Origin: JAJDTQ01 sp965204235
GTDB lineage: Bacteria > Desulfobacterota > Binatia > UBA9968 > JAJDTQ01
DNA: 64,000 nucleotides
Assembly (NCBI GenBank): GCA_965204235.1
Contig: OZ241979.1
Coordinates: 3,038,001 to 3,102,000 of the forward strand
Direction: 5' to 3'
Of the stretch, positions 41,301 through 50,181 are shown in pieces (position 1 is the first letter of the stretch; every line of letters begins with the position of its first letter). The position numbers were made by a program, and so were the translations under genes. Below the pieces are notes generated by a model. The model was not told the DNA's origin. It made no database searches and was given only the letters and a program-made list of their open reading frames with translations.

Positions 41301-42263
41301 TCAGTTCGTCCTGTAGCAGGCGACCCATTGATGGCGCCCCTTCTGCTCCAGCGGGGGCTCGTGCCCGGCGCAGATCCCCGACGCCTTGAAGCAGCGGTCC
41401 CGGAAGCGGCACCCGCCGGGCAGGTCCAGGGGGCTGGGGACCACTCCGGGTATCGCGTCGAGGCGGCGCCGGCTGGCGCCGGTGGGCAGCGAGTTCAGCA
41501 GGCCGATGGTGTAGGGGTGCAGGGGTTTGCCGAATATGGACTCGGGCCGGGCGCGCTCGACCATCCGGCCGGCGTACATGATGGCCACCTCGTCGGCCTG
41601 CTCGGCCACCACCCCGAGGTCGTGGGTAATGAGCAGCAGGGCCATGCCGAGCTGCTCCTGGAGCTCGCCCATCAGCTCCAGGATCTGGGCCTGTATGGTC
41701 ACGTCCAGGGCGGTGGTGGGCTCGTCGGCGATGAGCAGGCTCGGGTTGCACGACAGCGCCATGGCGATCATGACGCGCTGGCGCATGCCGCCGCTCATCT
41801 GGTGCGGGTAGTCGTTGACCCGGATCCCGGGATCGGCGATCTTCACCAGCCGGAGCATCTCCACGGCCTTGTCGCGGGCCTCCCGCCGCGTGACCTTCTG
41901 GTGGAGGCGGATGGCCTCCATGATCTGGTCGCCGACGGTGAACACCGGGTTCAGCGAGGTCATGGGCTCCTGGAAGACCATGGAGATCTCGTTGCCGCGG
42001 ATCTGTCGCATCTCCTCGTCCGGCAGCTTGAGCAGGTCCCGTCCACGATAGAGGATCTCCCCCGCGGACACCTTTCCCGGAGGGGACGGGATCAGCCGCA
42101 TGATGGACAGCGCGGTCACGCTCTTGCCGCAGCCCGACTCGCCCACCAGCCCCAGGGTCTTGCCCGCTTCGATGGCGAGGTCCAGGCCGTCCACCGCCGG
42201 CAAGTCGCCGTCCGCGGTCACGAACGAGGTATGGAGACCCTTGAGTTCGAGCAGTGTCGCCAT
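41301..42263 (-). CDS. Oligopeptide/dipeptide ABC transporter ATPase (DppD/OppD-like)
   Basis: 320 residues. Walker A GESGCGKSVT, signature QMSGGMRQRVMIAMAL, Walker B LLIADEPTTALDV and HDLGVVAEQADEV are intact; the C-terminal motif CRFRDRCFKASGIC is the Opp tail. It forms a pair with the following DppF-like gene. The first gene on this strand, it has no permease upstream within 140 bp (the 42264-42400 gap has no gene). The permeases may lie elsewhere in the genome. Confidence 0.92.
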   Translation of the reverse strand: MATLLELKGLHTSFVTADGDLPAVDGLDLAIEAGKTLGLVGESGCGKSVTALSIMRLIPSPPGKVSAGEILYRGRDLLKLPDEEMRQIRGNEISMVFQEPMTSLNPVFTVGDQIMEAIRLHQKVTRREARDKAVEMLRLVKIADPGIRVNDYPHQMSGGMRQRVMIAMALSCNPSLLIADEPTTALDVTIQAQILELMGELQEQLGMALLLITHDLGVVAEQADEVAIMYAGRMVERARPESIFGKPLHPYTIGLLNSLPTGASRRRLDAIPGVVPSPLDLPGGCRFRDRCFKASGICAGHEPPLEQKGRHQWVACYRTN

Positions 42264-42400
42264 GTAGCAGTGGCTCCTTGCCGGTCAGCCAGGAGAAACC
42301 CGCAAGCGCGAACTGTACCAGAATGCGCCGGGGCTGCAAACGATCCCCGGGGGCGCGGGGCGCGCTGACTACCGGCGGCGGCCCATGGAGTCGGCCCCGT

Positions 42401-43753
42401 TCAAGGACCACCGCCCGCGGCCTGCGGCCCGTGGTCCGCGCCGAGGCGTTCGAGCCGGTACGCCGGCAGGTTGACGACCTCGAACCCGTCGATGACGGTG
42501 GTGGACCGGGGCGCCAGGCTGACGAGGAACCCGGTGGCCGCGGCGTGCTGCCGCAGGTACTCGACGAGCCCTTTCATGTGCTTTCGGTTCACGGTCAGGG
42601 CCGCCTTGCATTCCACCGGGACCGCGGCGCCGTCCCGCTTGACGACGAAGTCGATCTCCGCGCCCGCGGGCGTCCGTTTCCAGCCGAACAGATCCCGGCC
42701 GCCCCGGGCCAGCTCCACCGCGGTCTGGTTCTCGACCACCGCGCCGAGAGGCGTCCGGGCCGCCGCGGAGAGGGTGGCCACCGCGCTGATGGCGGGTACC
42801 GCGGATTCCCGCAACTCGCGCAGCACGCCGGTGTCGAACAGGTACCGCTTGGGCAGGTACCCGTGGCTCGCCTGGGCGCTCGGCCCCTTCTGGTCCGACC
42901 GGAGTATCAGACGCCACCCTTCCAGCCTGGCGAAGACCTGCCTGATGCGCTCGTTCACGCGACTGCTGGGAGACGGCGCCACCGTGGTGTTCTTCGAGAC
43001 GCCTCCGGCAAAGTTCGCCACACTGCGGAAGCAGGCCTTCACGATGTCGATGCTGTCCTCTCCGAAGATGCGGATGAAGTCCTGTTCGTAGTCGGCGAGG
43101 ATCTGGCGGCGCACGGAGACCCAGTCGGCGCCGGAGGCGTACGCATGGACCACCGCGGGCAGGCCGCCGACCGCGAGGAATTCGTCGAACAGGAGCAGCA
43201 GGTGTTCGTGTCGTTGACCGCTCACCCGCGGGTCGGCGTCCAGGACCGCTTCGGCAAGGTGGTCCTTGCCGAGGGACCGCAGGAACTCCGAGAACGAGAA
43301 CGGCCCCAGCACCATCTGGCGCACCCGGCCCACGGGAAAGCGGGTCTGCGCGCGGAACAGGCGGCGCAGGGTGGATCCCGAGAGGATCACCGTTGCCCTC
43401 GTCCATACTTCCTTCATGAAGCGCACGAAGCCGCCGAGGGCCCGGCTCTCCTGAGCCTCGTCCACGAACAGGACCTGGCCGGCGTCCCCCCGGAAGCCGA
43501 AGCGGTCCTGCAGCAGGTCCTCGAACTCGGCGAAGTCCCGGCAGTCGTCCATGGCGGAACGGACCTGCGAGTCCCGTTCCAGGTCGATCCGCACCGCGTC
43601 CCCGGCGTACTCGTCCAGGACGGCTTCCACAAGGGTCGTCTTCCCCACCTGCCGCGCCCCGTCCAGCAGTAGCACCGGCTTGTGGGGCGCGTCGTCGGCA
43701 ATGAACCGTTGGATCTCCCGTTCCTGGCGGCGCGGCACGTACAGGTTTGCCAT
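42401..43753 (-). CDS. AAA_14/DUF4143 ATPase
   Basis: 450 residues from the ATG at 43753. Walker A LLLDGARQVGKTTL and Walker B VLFVDEAQE are near the start, as in ATPases of the AAA_14 group; the C-terminal half is the DUF4143 domain, a restriction endonuclease-like fold with EIDFVVKRDGAAVPVECKAAL (D-x-V and E-x-K elements). Its cellular role is unknown; such genes are widely transferred and often isolated. A long palindrome touches the start codon. Confidence 0.85.
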   Translation of the reverse strand: MANLYVPRRQEREIQRFIADDAPHKPVLLLDGARQVGKTTLVEAVLDEYAGDAVRIDLERDSQVRSAMDDCRDFAEFEDLLQDRFGFRGDAGQVLFVDEAQESRALGGFVRFMKEVWTRATVILSGSTLRRLFRAQTRFPVGRVRQMVLGPFSFSEFLRSLGKDHLAEAVLDADPRVSGQRHEHLLLLFDEFLAVGGLPAVVHAYASGADWVSVRRQILADYEQDFIRIFGEDSIDIVKACFRSVANFAGGVSKNTTVAPSPSSRVNERIRQVFARLEGWRLILRSDQKGPSAQASHGYLPKRYLFDTGVLRELRESAVPAISAVATLSAAARTPLGAVVENQTAVELARGGRDLFGWKRTPAGAEIDFVVKRDGAAVPVECKAALTVNRKHMKGLVEYLRQHAAATGFLVSLAPRSTTVIDGFEVVNLPAYRLERLGADHGPQAAGGGP

Positions 43754-43780
43754 ATTCCATACCCCGATGGGGTATAGAAT
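43754..43780 (-). promoter_or_regulatory. 27-bp palindrome at the start of the DUF4143 ATPase gene
   Basis: ATTCCATACCCC (43754-43765) and GGGGTATAGAAT (43769-43780) are inverse copies around GAT with one mismatch pair. It directly touches the ATG at 43753 and contains a -10-like TATTCTAT on the coding strand. It probably is an operator for autoregulation. Confidence 0.55.
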
Positions 43781-43808
43781 AGACCAATTCTCTGCCGATC
43801 CCAAGTTT

Positions 43809-43952
43809 CGGAATATCTGAACAATTCCAGCTCGAGATGTTTCTCACTACGAGAAAGCGCGTCCTTCGACTTCGCTTCGCTACGCTCAGGATGAACGGGG
43901 TTCTTCGCTTCGCTACGCTCAGGACGAACGGGGAAACCGTTCAGAGTTTCCC
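43809..43952. repeat. MITE-like element, copy D (with internal core duplication)
   Basis: Ends TCGGAATATCTGAACAATTCC on the left and TTCAGAGTTTCCC on the right. The core TTCGCTTCGCTACGCTCAGG occurs twice in tandem, which explains the greater length. Confidence 0.7.
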
Positions 43953-44005
43953 TTCTTTCCGGTCCGTGCCGGAGCCGCAAGGGTCGATGACGCCGGGCGG
44001 GGGCG

Positions 44006-45124
44006 CTACAGCAGTTCGACGTTGGCCCGGGGCACGGTCACGGTCCGTCCGTCCGGCAGGCGCGCGCGCAGGACGCGCGTGCGGGCGCCGGTCTCGATGG
44101 GCTCGGGCTCGGTGGGCAGCGCGACCACTTCCGCGGCGACGCCGAAGTGGGGCGCCCGGACGATGCGGACGGGCGCCCCGACTCGCAGGCCCGCGGCCGG
44201 CGCCGGTTCCCGGGACGCGGGCGCTTCGCCCTCGTCCCGGGCCACGATGATCTCGGGGCGGACCGCGCCCGCGCGCACCTGGGTGGCGCCGTTGATGGAG
44301 GCGGGGCGGCCGTCGAGGCTTCGGAGCAGGGAATGGGTGCGTTCCGCCACGGGCAGCCAGCCGAAGCCCTCGGTGACGATGACGGTCATGGGGACGTCCT
44401 CGTGGCCGGTGAGGGCCATGCCGAGGTCGTACCCCAGGTAGCCCTTGAGGGTGTGGTCGTCCACCGACCCCACCACCATCCCCACCGCGCCGGCCGCGGC
44501 CGCCTGCTGCAGCGCCTTGAGGGTCGGGCGGGTGCCGCCCACCAGCACCTTGCCGGCCGCGTCCGCGGGTATGGTGTTCGCCCCCAACACGGTCCTGGGT
44601 CCGCCATCCAGCACCTGGATGACGCCGCAGCGTTCGCCGCCGATGCCGAAGATCCCCTGGACGAACGCCCCGCGGCTCTCGACCGTGACGGACTTGTCCT
44701 GCTCGACCTCCACCACCGTACCGGGCAAGTACGCCCGCAGCTCGATGGCATGGGCCGCAAGCCGGACCCCCACGTGCCCGGTGCGCGGGATGACGAACTC
44801 CGCCACGCCGCTCGCAGGCGCGTGGAACCGCGACCGGAACAGCCCGAACAGTCCCACGTGCTCGCACAGCAGGTCGCCCTCCGCCACCGCGTCGCCTTCC
44901 TTCACCTTGAGGCCCTTGACGGCCTCGAAGGGTTCGATGCCGAGGCTCTCCGGGATGCGCAGGATGTGCAGTTCGCCCGGCAACTCGGCCCGGGCCACGA
45001 GGGTGTCGGGCGTCACCGTGTCGCCGAGCTCGCAGAGTATCCGCCCGGGCGCCGGAAGCTCGCGGGTCTTCCGCACCACCGCGCGGTCCTGCACCCGGAG
45101 TCCGGGTGTGAACGCCGGCGTCAT
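44006..45124 (-). CDS. Conserved partner of MutL/GlmL, barrel-rich protein
   Basis: 372 residues from the ATG at 45124, which overlaps the upstream stop by ATGA; an in-frame ATG at 45133 adds three residues. LGIEPFEAVKGLKVKEGDAVAEGDLLCE looks like a biotinyl/lipoyl-type hairpin, and the ends VGAPVRIVRAPHFGVAAEVVALPTEPEPIE and VLRARLPDGRTVTVPRANVELL are SH3/KOW-like. A central part (GVIQVLDGGPRTVLGANTIP; AAAAGAVGMVVGSVDDHTLK) may be a Rossmann or ASKHA-linked domain. The gene follows the GlmL-like ATPase in tight coupling and likely acts with it; no cobalamin mutase is nearby. Confidence 0.65.
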   Translation of the reverse strand: MTPAFTPGLRVQDRAVVRKTRELPAPGRILCELGDTVTPDTLVARAELPGELHILRIPESLGIEPFEAVKGLKVKEGDAVAEGDLLCEHVGLFGLFRSRFHAPASGVAEFVIPRTGHVGVRLAAHAIELRAYLPGTVVEVEQDKSVTVESRGAFVQGIFGIGGERCGVIQVLDGGPRTVLGANTIPADAAGKVLVGGTRPTLKALQQAAAAGAVGMVVGSVDDHTLKGYLGYDLGMALTGHEDVPMTVIVTEGFGWLPVAERTHSLLRSLDGRPASINGATQVRAGAVRPEIIVARDEGEAPASREPAPAAGLRVGAPVRIVRAPHFGVAAEVVALPTEPEPIETGARTRVLRARLPDGRTVTVPRANVELL

Positions 45125-46965
45125 GGCTCCCATGGTTCCATCAGCCCGAGCGCCGCCATCACCACTCGGCGCTCATGGGCCTGCCCGTCCGCGGACGCCG
45201 CGGGCCGGAGCGGGCGGTTGCGGCCGTCGAGGATCACGCCGCAAAGGCCGGCGGTGATGTCCCGCTCCAGGGCGACGCCGGCGCCGGCCCCCGCGTCCAC
45301 GTCCTTGGCCGCGGGCCGGACGACGACCCGGACCGAGGCGCCGGGATCCAGCAGGATGCAATCGACGCCGCCGGCGGTGACGATCCCGGCCAGGGCGCCG
45401 TCCACCGAAACCTCGGCCAGCGGCGTCCCCGCAGTCCGTTTCTGCGAGAACACCGGGGCCGCGGCGTGGGCCACGTCCACCAGGCAGTCGTGCAGGAAGA
45501 CCTCCCGTGCCGCGTCGGGATGGACGGACGCGAAGACCCCCAGGTGGGGCATCATGAAGACCGAGTCCACCGCGATCCGGGTGAAGCCTTGCAGCTCGAA
45601 GCCCTCCAGCATCATGAGCGCGGCGCTCATGCGGTCCGGGGCGTGGCTCAGGACGCCGCCGGAGCCGATGACCAGGTCGAGGCGCATCATGTCCACCAGG
45701 TCCGACCGGCTGGCGGTCTGGGAGAAGATGTCGGCGATGCCGCGCTGCTGCTGGACGCCGCTCAGTCCCACGGCCAGGGAGCGGTGATGGGCCAGGGCCA
45801 GACGCAAGGCCTCGCGGCACACCGCCTGCTCCAGCCAGAGGTCTTCCAGGGTCTGGGGAATCGAGGTCGGCCGGACCATCTTGTTGCGCAGCCGGTCCCG
45901 GATCTCCGCGGGCTCCATGTCGCAGGGCAGCCAGCGGCGGATGGACTCCACCCCGGCCTCGATGAGCACGTTGGCCACCGAGTAGCTCATCCCCAGGTTC
46001 GCGCTGACCGTGCGGTTGAACACCGGCTCGCCTTCCCGGTCGTCGAACACGCTGAAGACGTCGGTGGTGGCGCCGCCGATATCGGCGCACAAGACGGTCC
46101 CGCGGGTGTCCTCGGCGTAGCCGCGCACCATGTCGCCCACGGCCGCGGGGGTCGGCGCCACCGGGACCGGGGTCCATCGCAGCAGCTTGTCGTACCCCGG
46201 CGAGTGGCTCATGACGTGGGTGAGGAAGAGGTCGTGGATGGCTTCCCGGGCCGGGGCCAGATGCTCCGCCTCCAGGGTCGGCCGCACGTTGTCCACCACC
46301 GACACCCGGGCGGTGTTCTCGAGCAGGCTGCGCACGTCGTCCGCGGCGCGGCTGTTGCCGGCGTAGATCACCGGCAGCTTGAGGGAGTCGCCGAAGCGGG
46401 GACGCGGCGCGGCCGCGGCCAGGGTCTCCGCCATCTCCACCACGTGCTCATGGGAGCCTCCTTCGACGCCGCCGGTGAGCAGCACCATGTCCGGTCTCAG
46501 GTGGCGCAGCCGCTGGATGCGTTCGTGGTCCTCGCGCCCGTCGTCCGCGGAGATGGCGTCCATCACGATGGCGCCGGCGCTGAGGGCGGCCCGTTCCGCG
46601 GACTCCGCGCTCATCCGGCGCACTACCCCGGCCACGGTCATCTGGAGCCCGCCGCCGGCCGAACTGGTGGAGAGGTAGAGGTCGATGCCGTGGGCGCCGC
46701 CGCCGGACTCGATGAACGGAGACCCGCCGTCCCGTGTCCCGTCCCGGGACAGGATGGCGCGGCCGCTCACTTCCTCCACCTCGGCGAAGGCGTTCAGGGC
46801 GCCCGCGGTCACGTCGGCCACGGGCTGCTCCACGGTGGTGGGGGCCTCACCCCGGTGGGTCTGGCGCCACCCGGCCGCGGTCTTCTCGAACAGCAGCGCC
46901 TTGGTCGTGGTCGAGCCGCAGTCGGTGACCAGCACGGTCCGGAGCGCTGTGGGATCGGTCTTCAC
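45121..46965 (-). CDS. Glutamate mutase L (MutL/GlmL) family ASKHA ATPase
   Basis: 614 residues from a GTG at 46965. The phosphate-1 motif VTDCGSTTTKALLFEK and the second phosphate motif VLCADIGGATTDVFSVFDD are typical of the GlmL/MutL branch of the Hsp70-actin-hexokinase fold. GlmL proteins reactivate cobalamin-dependent mutases; the frequent genomic pairing with the GlmES subunits is not seen here. A ribosome-binding site is not obvious. The gene overlaps the following partner gene by ATGA. Confidence 0.88.
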   Translation of the reverse strand: MKTDPTALRTVLVTDCGSTTTKALLFEKTAAGWRQTHRGEAPTTVEQPVADVTAGALNAFAEVEEVSGRAILSRDGTRDGGSPFIESGGGAHGIDLYLSTSSAGGGLQMTVAGVVRRMSAESAERAALSAGAIVMDAISADDGREDHERIQRLRHLRPDMVLLTGGVEGGSHEHVVEMAETLAAAAPRPRFGDSLKLPVIYAGNSRAADDVRSLLENTARVSVVDNVRPTLEAEHLAPAREAIHDLFLTHVMSHSPGYDKLLRWTPVPVAPTPAAVGDMVRGYAEDTRGTVLCADIGGATTDVFSVFDDREGEPVFNRTVSANLGMSYSVANVLIEAGVESIRRWLPCDMEPAEIRDRLRNKMVRPTSIPQTLEDLWLEQAVCREALRLALAHHRSLAVGLSGVQQQRGIADIFSQTASRSDLVDMMRLDLVIGSGGVLSHAPDRMSAALMMLEGFELQGFTRIAVDSVFMMPHLGVFASVHPDAAREVFLHDCLVDVAHAAAPVFSQKRTAGTPLAEVSVDGALAGIVTAGGVDCILLDPGASVRVVVRPAAKDVDAGAGAGVALERDITAGLCGVILDGRNRPLRPAASADGQAHERRVVMAALGLMEPWEP

Positions 46966-47211
46966 GAAACGAGACCGGCCATAAGGCCTCTTGACATCAT
47001 CGAACAGTCCGGGTTAGCTTCCGGCAGACACGGGATTCCGTGCATCGAAACCCTGATGGCGACGCGACAGAACGAGGACGATACAATGACTTGCCTTGGT
47101 CCAGGATCAGGCCCCATCGTATAGCGCCATCGGATCTCCTTCCGACGCGATGAGGTTCGCTTCCCTCCCCTTCCGACCAGTCGTCCTCGGTTTGGCGGCG
47201 CGGACGCCCTA

Positions 47212-47350
47212 CCCGTCATTCCCGCGAAAGCGGGAATCCATCCATTCCTGTGAAAACTCCCCGTGTTTCCATCCTTCCGACCCAACCCCATGGCGCCCTG
47301 CATCACTGTGCGCCAGTTGACTGGATTCCCGCTTTCGCGGGAATGACGGG
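47212..47350. repeat. Inverted pair of the ATTCCCGCGAAAGCGGGAAT repeat
   Basis: A unit at 47215-47239 and an inverse unit at 47321-47347 enclose 80 bp of non-coding DNA. Same family as at 11.7 and 60.1 kb. The 46966-47547 gap contains this, the extended repeat to 47434, and no gene. Confidence 0.75.
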
Positions 47351-47434
47351 TAGGTGTCTGCGGAGCAATGACGGCGTGTTCCCTTCCCTCCCCTTTCCTC
47401 CTACCTTACCCACACAAAAGCCGGAAGAGCCGGA
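47321..47434. repeat. About 110-bp dispersed repeat shared with 60.14 kb
   Basis: From the palindromic unit through TGCGGAGCAATGACGGCGTG, a less conserved middle, and CCTTACCCACACAAAAGCCG to AAGAGCC the segment matches 60142-60245 with few changes and small length differences. Confidence 0.7.
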
Positions 47435-47547
47435 AATGTGTGCACTCAAACAGAGATCTGCAAACGACACGAACAGCGGGACGAGTTCCAGGAACCGTGA
47501 CATGCCGTTATGACTCCTTGCGCCATCCTTCCACGAGAGGACCGCAG

Positions 47548-48258
47548 CTACAACACCAGGCGCGCCAGCGCGCCGTACCAGTCGATGAGGAGGAACTGCA
47601 CCCGTTCCACCAGCAGCGCGGTGCGCGCCATCACCGTGGAGCCGAAGAAGGCGCCGAAGCACACCATCAGGAGCCAGCGCCCCGAAAGGGACAGGCCGTC
47701 GGCCGCCCGGTTCTCGTGCCGGAAGGAGAAGAAGAAGTAGTACATGACCGCCAGCAGTGTGAAGACGAAGAACGCGTTCTCCAGGCTGCTGCCCAGGGCC
47801 AGGGCGCCGTCCTCGAACACCGCCAGCGGTTTGAAGCTGCCGACCACCTGGGGCATGATCTGGTTGAAGAACCCCTTGAAGGCGAGCCCCCCGCTCATGC
47901 CCAGCGAGAAGCCGATGACCAGCTTGGCCAGCCACGCGTACCTCCTGGAGTACAGGAAGTAGTAGAACAGGCCGAAGGCCATGGGCAGGGCGTAGAGCAG
48001 CAGCCGGGGGTCGTACTCGTGCGACACGCTGCCGTCGGGCCAGGTCACGATGTCCAGGCCGAGCATGGGCGCCAGCACCTTCGGCCACAGGAAGTTCTTG
48101 ACGCTGAGCACGAGGCCGAAGCCGGCCGCGATGCCGATGAAGAGGTGCTCGAACAGCCGGAAGAACGGGTTCTCCCGGATCAGGAAGCTGAAGATGGCCA
48201 GCGTGCCGACGCCGCCCACGAGCACCGTGGCCGTGTGCCAGTAGTCCGCGCTCGTCAT
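47548..48258 (-). CDS. Integral membrane protein, last gene of an unknown operon
   Basis: 236 residues from an ATG at 48258 overlapping the previous stop (ATGA). Six to seven hydrophobic segments: TATVLVGGVGTLAIFSFLI, FIGIAAGFGLVLSVKNFL, LLLYALPMAFGLFYYFLY, KLVIGFSLGMSGGLAF, AFFVFTLLAVMYYFFFSF and WLLMVCFGAFFGSTVMA. A conserved-looking SRRYAWLAKLVIGFSLG stands in the middle. No family was recognised. Confidence 0.65.
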   Translation of the reverse strand: MTSADYWHTATVLVGGVGTLAIFSFLIRENPFFRLFEHLFIGIAAGFGLVLSVKNFLWPKVLAPMLGLDIVTWPDGSVSHEYDPRLLLYALPMAFGLFYYFLYSRRYAWLAKLVIGFSLGMSGGLAFKGFFNQIMPQVVGSFKPLAVFEDGALALGSSLENAFFVFTLLAVMYYFFFSFRHENRAADGLSLSGRWLLMVCFGAFFGSTVMARTALLVERVQFLLIDWYGALARLVL

Positions 48259-49130
48259 GGCCGGGACCTCGTCTTCCGTCGGCGCAGCAAGCCCGCGGCG
48301 TTGCCCAGGACGATGAAGGCCACCACCACCAGTTGGGCCACGCCCAGGCCCGTGTTCAACGTCAGCGATTCGTCCGCCGGCCGCTCGGGGTAGCGCCGGC
48401 GCATGAGCTCGGAGTACCAAGCCGCCCCGGCCAAGCCTCCGAGCAACCCCTGGATCTGGCCCGAGTCCAGGTAGATGAACGCCTCGGGAATGGTGATGGA
48501 GGTGCAGCCGTGGCCGAACGCCGGCGTGTAGTCCCTGCTGGAGAAGTACTGGACGTAGTTGTCGAAGACGCCCACCAGGCCGGTGAACTCGGCAAGGAAG
48601 GCAATCTGGCGGAGGGTGCGCAGTCCGCTGAACGCGGGAAGCTCGGAGATCCGGTTGCCGCGGGCGTCCTTCTCGAACAGCTCGGCGAGGTTCTCCGACT
48701 TGGGAATCGCCTGGATGAGGACGCCGGCGCCCGGCCGGTACCCCAGGTTGATCCAGTCGCGGCCGTACTCCCAGGTCTCGCCGGGATGCTCGCTCTCGAG
48801 CTGCCGCGCGACCTCTTCGGGGATCGACTTGAGGAAAGGCTCGGCCAGGTAGTAGAGGGAGAACAGGATCACCGGGACGCGCTTGCGCATCAGGTGCTCC
48901 ACCACCACCCGGGCCTGGGGCTGGTTCTCGCCCTTGGTGCCGGGGCCGAAGTCCATGGCCACGAACGCGTACCGCCCCGGCTCGGCCCGGATGCCTTCCA
49001 CTAGGTCGAAGAACCTGCCGGCGTCGTCCATGCGCGTGGGCTGCACCGTGTATCCCGCGAGGATCGGCGCGCTCAGCGCGAGGAAGACCAGCAGGTAGAT
49101 CCAGCGGCGGTCCAGCCGTGCGAGGTCCAC
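48255..49130 (-). CDS. Membrane-anchored extracytoplasmic protein of unknown operon
   Basis: 291 residues from a GTG at 49130. One N-terminal helix (WIYLLVFLALSAPILAGYTV) and one C-terminal helix (LTLNTGLGVAQLVVVAFIVLG) enclose a mixed domain with strands and helices (RYAFVAMDFGPGTKGENQPQA; RKRVPVILFSLYYLAEPFLKSI; GYRPGAGVLIQAIPKSENLAEL). The domain resembles a Rossmann-type alpha/beta fold, perhaps a ligand-binding module. It is tightly coupled to the genes on both sides. Confidence 0.6.
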   Translation of the reverse strand: MDLARLDRRWIYLLVFLALSAPILAGYTVQPTRMDDAGRFFDLVEGIRAEPGRYAFVAMDFGPGTKGENQPQARVVVEHLMRKRVPVILFSLYYLAEPFLKSIPEEVARQLESEHPGETWEYGRDWINLGYRPGAGVLIQAIPKSENLAELFEKDARGNRISELPAFSGLRTLRQIAFLAEFTGLVGVFDNYVQYFSSRDYTPAFGHGCTSITIPEAFIYLDSGQIQGLLGGLAGAAWYSELMRRRYPERPADESLTLNTGLGVAQLVVVAFIVLGNAAGLLRRRKTRSRP

Positions 49131-49131
49131 C

Positions 49132-50181
49132 CTACCGCTCCTCCCGGTCGAAGGACTCCGATTCGATGGAGAACCACATGCGGAACGCCATGACCAGCCC
49201 GGCCACTCCGGCCCCGAGGGTGATGGCCCGGAACGCCGCGGAGTTGGGGACCTCCAGGAGCCACAGCCTCACGTCCGGCAACCCGGACCAGATCCATACG
49301 CCGAAGGGGATCTGGCCGAGCATGACCACCACCGCGGCCGCCATCATCAGCGAGGACTCCGCGGAGCGCACCCGGAAGGCCCGGTAGGCCGCGGCCGCGA
49401 TGTAGAACCCGAGGAGCGAGAACATGGCCGACCCCAGGGCCACGAACAGGCCGTCGAAGAGCAGGCCATAGACCTGCTTCGCGGTGGAGTGCTCGTACTC
49501 GTGGTTGCGCAGGTTGCGCCAGGAGTCGGCGAGACCCCGCAGGGTCCGCGCCGCGGCGGTGTTGGCGGCCGCGTCCACCGGCCCGTAGTCCGCGGTCGTC
49601 AACTTCTCCACCGCGGCCCGCACCGCGCCCACCCCCTCGCCGGCTTCCGCCAGATATCCCTGCGCGAGGCCGTGTTCGATGCTCCCGGCCCCGAAGCGGC
49701 CGAGGTCGAAACCGGCCATCTCCCCCTCGACCCGGGCGAGCAGCCGGGCCGCGGCCTCCCGGAGCGCGCGGTTGCGCTCCGCCGCGGGCAGGACGCCCTC
49801 GACCTGCTCCTCGTGGTCCGCCCGGATGCGCTCCGCGAAGTCGCCCAGTCGGGAGATGGCCGCCACGTCCTCGGCCACTTGGCCGGTCCGGGACCAGTCG
49901 TGGAAGGTGACCGCCATCATCACCGCCAGGCCGGAGAGGAGCGCCGCGCTGTACACCCAGTCCTTGCGACGGAAGACGATCTTCGAGCCGTGCAGCAGCA
50001 GCAGGTTGACGAGGCCCAGACCCACGGCCATGGAGCCGACGGTGATGAAGCCGGTGGAGATGGGGTCGTGGTAGGCGTCGATCTTCACCCCGAAGAGGGT
50101 GTCCGGAAGCACGAACTCCAGGAAGAAGTAGATGCCCCCGAGGAAGGTGACCAGCTTGACGAGGCGCGTCCGGAAGTTCAC
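49132..50181 (-). CDS. Membrane protein with extracytoplasmic helical domain, unknown operon
   Basis: 349 residues from a GTG at 50181, which overlaps the previous stop as GTGA; the longer frame adds unlikely residues. Three helices at the N-terminus (LVTFLGGIYFFLEFVLP; ITVGSMAVGLGLVNLLLLHG; WVYSAALLSGLAVMMAVTF), a charged central domain about residues 95-225, then three helices (GLFVALGSAMFSLLGFYIAAAAY and following). The ends suggest a channel-like or sensor subunit. Confidence 0.6.
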   Translation of the reverse strand: MNFRTRLVKLVTFLGGIYFFLEFVLPDTLFGVKIDAYHDPISTGFITVGSMAVGLGLVNLLLLHGSKIVFRRKDWVYSAALLSGLAVMMAVTFHDWSRTGQVAEDVAAISRLGDFAERIRADHEEQVEGVLPAAERNRALREAAARLLARVEGEMAGFDLGRFGAGSIEHGLAQGYLAEAGEGVGAVRAAVEKLTTADYGPVDAAANTAAARTLRGLADSWRNLRNHEYEHSTAKQVYGLLFDGLFVALGSAMFSLLGFYIAAAAYRAFRVRSAESSLMMAAAVVVMLGQIPFGVWIWSGLPDVRLWLLEVPNSAAFRAITLGAGVAGLVMAFRMWFSIESESFDREER

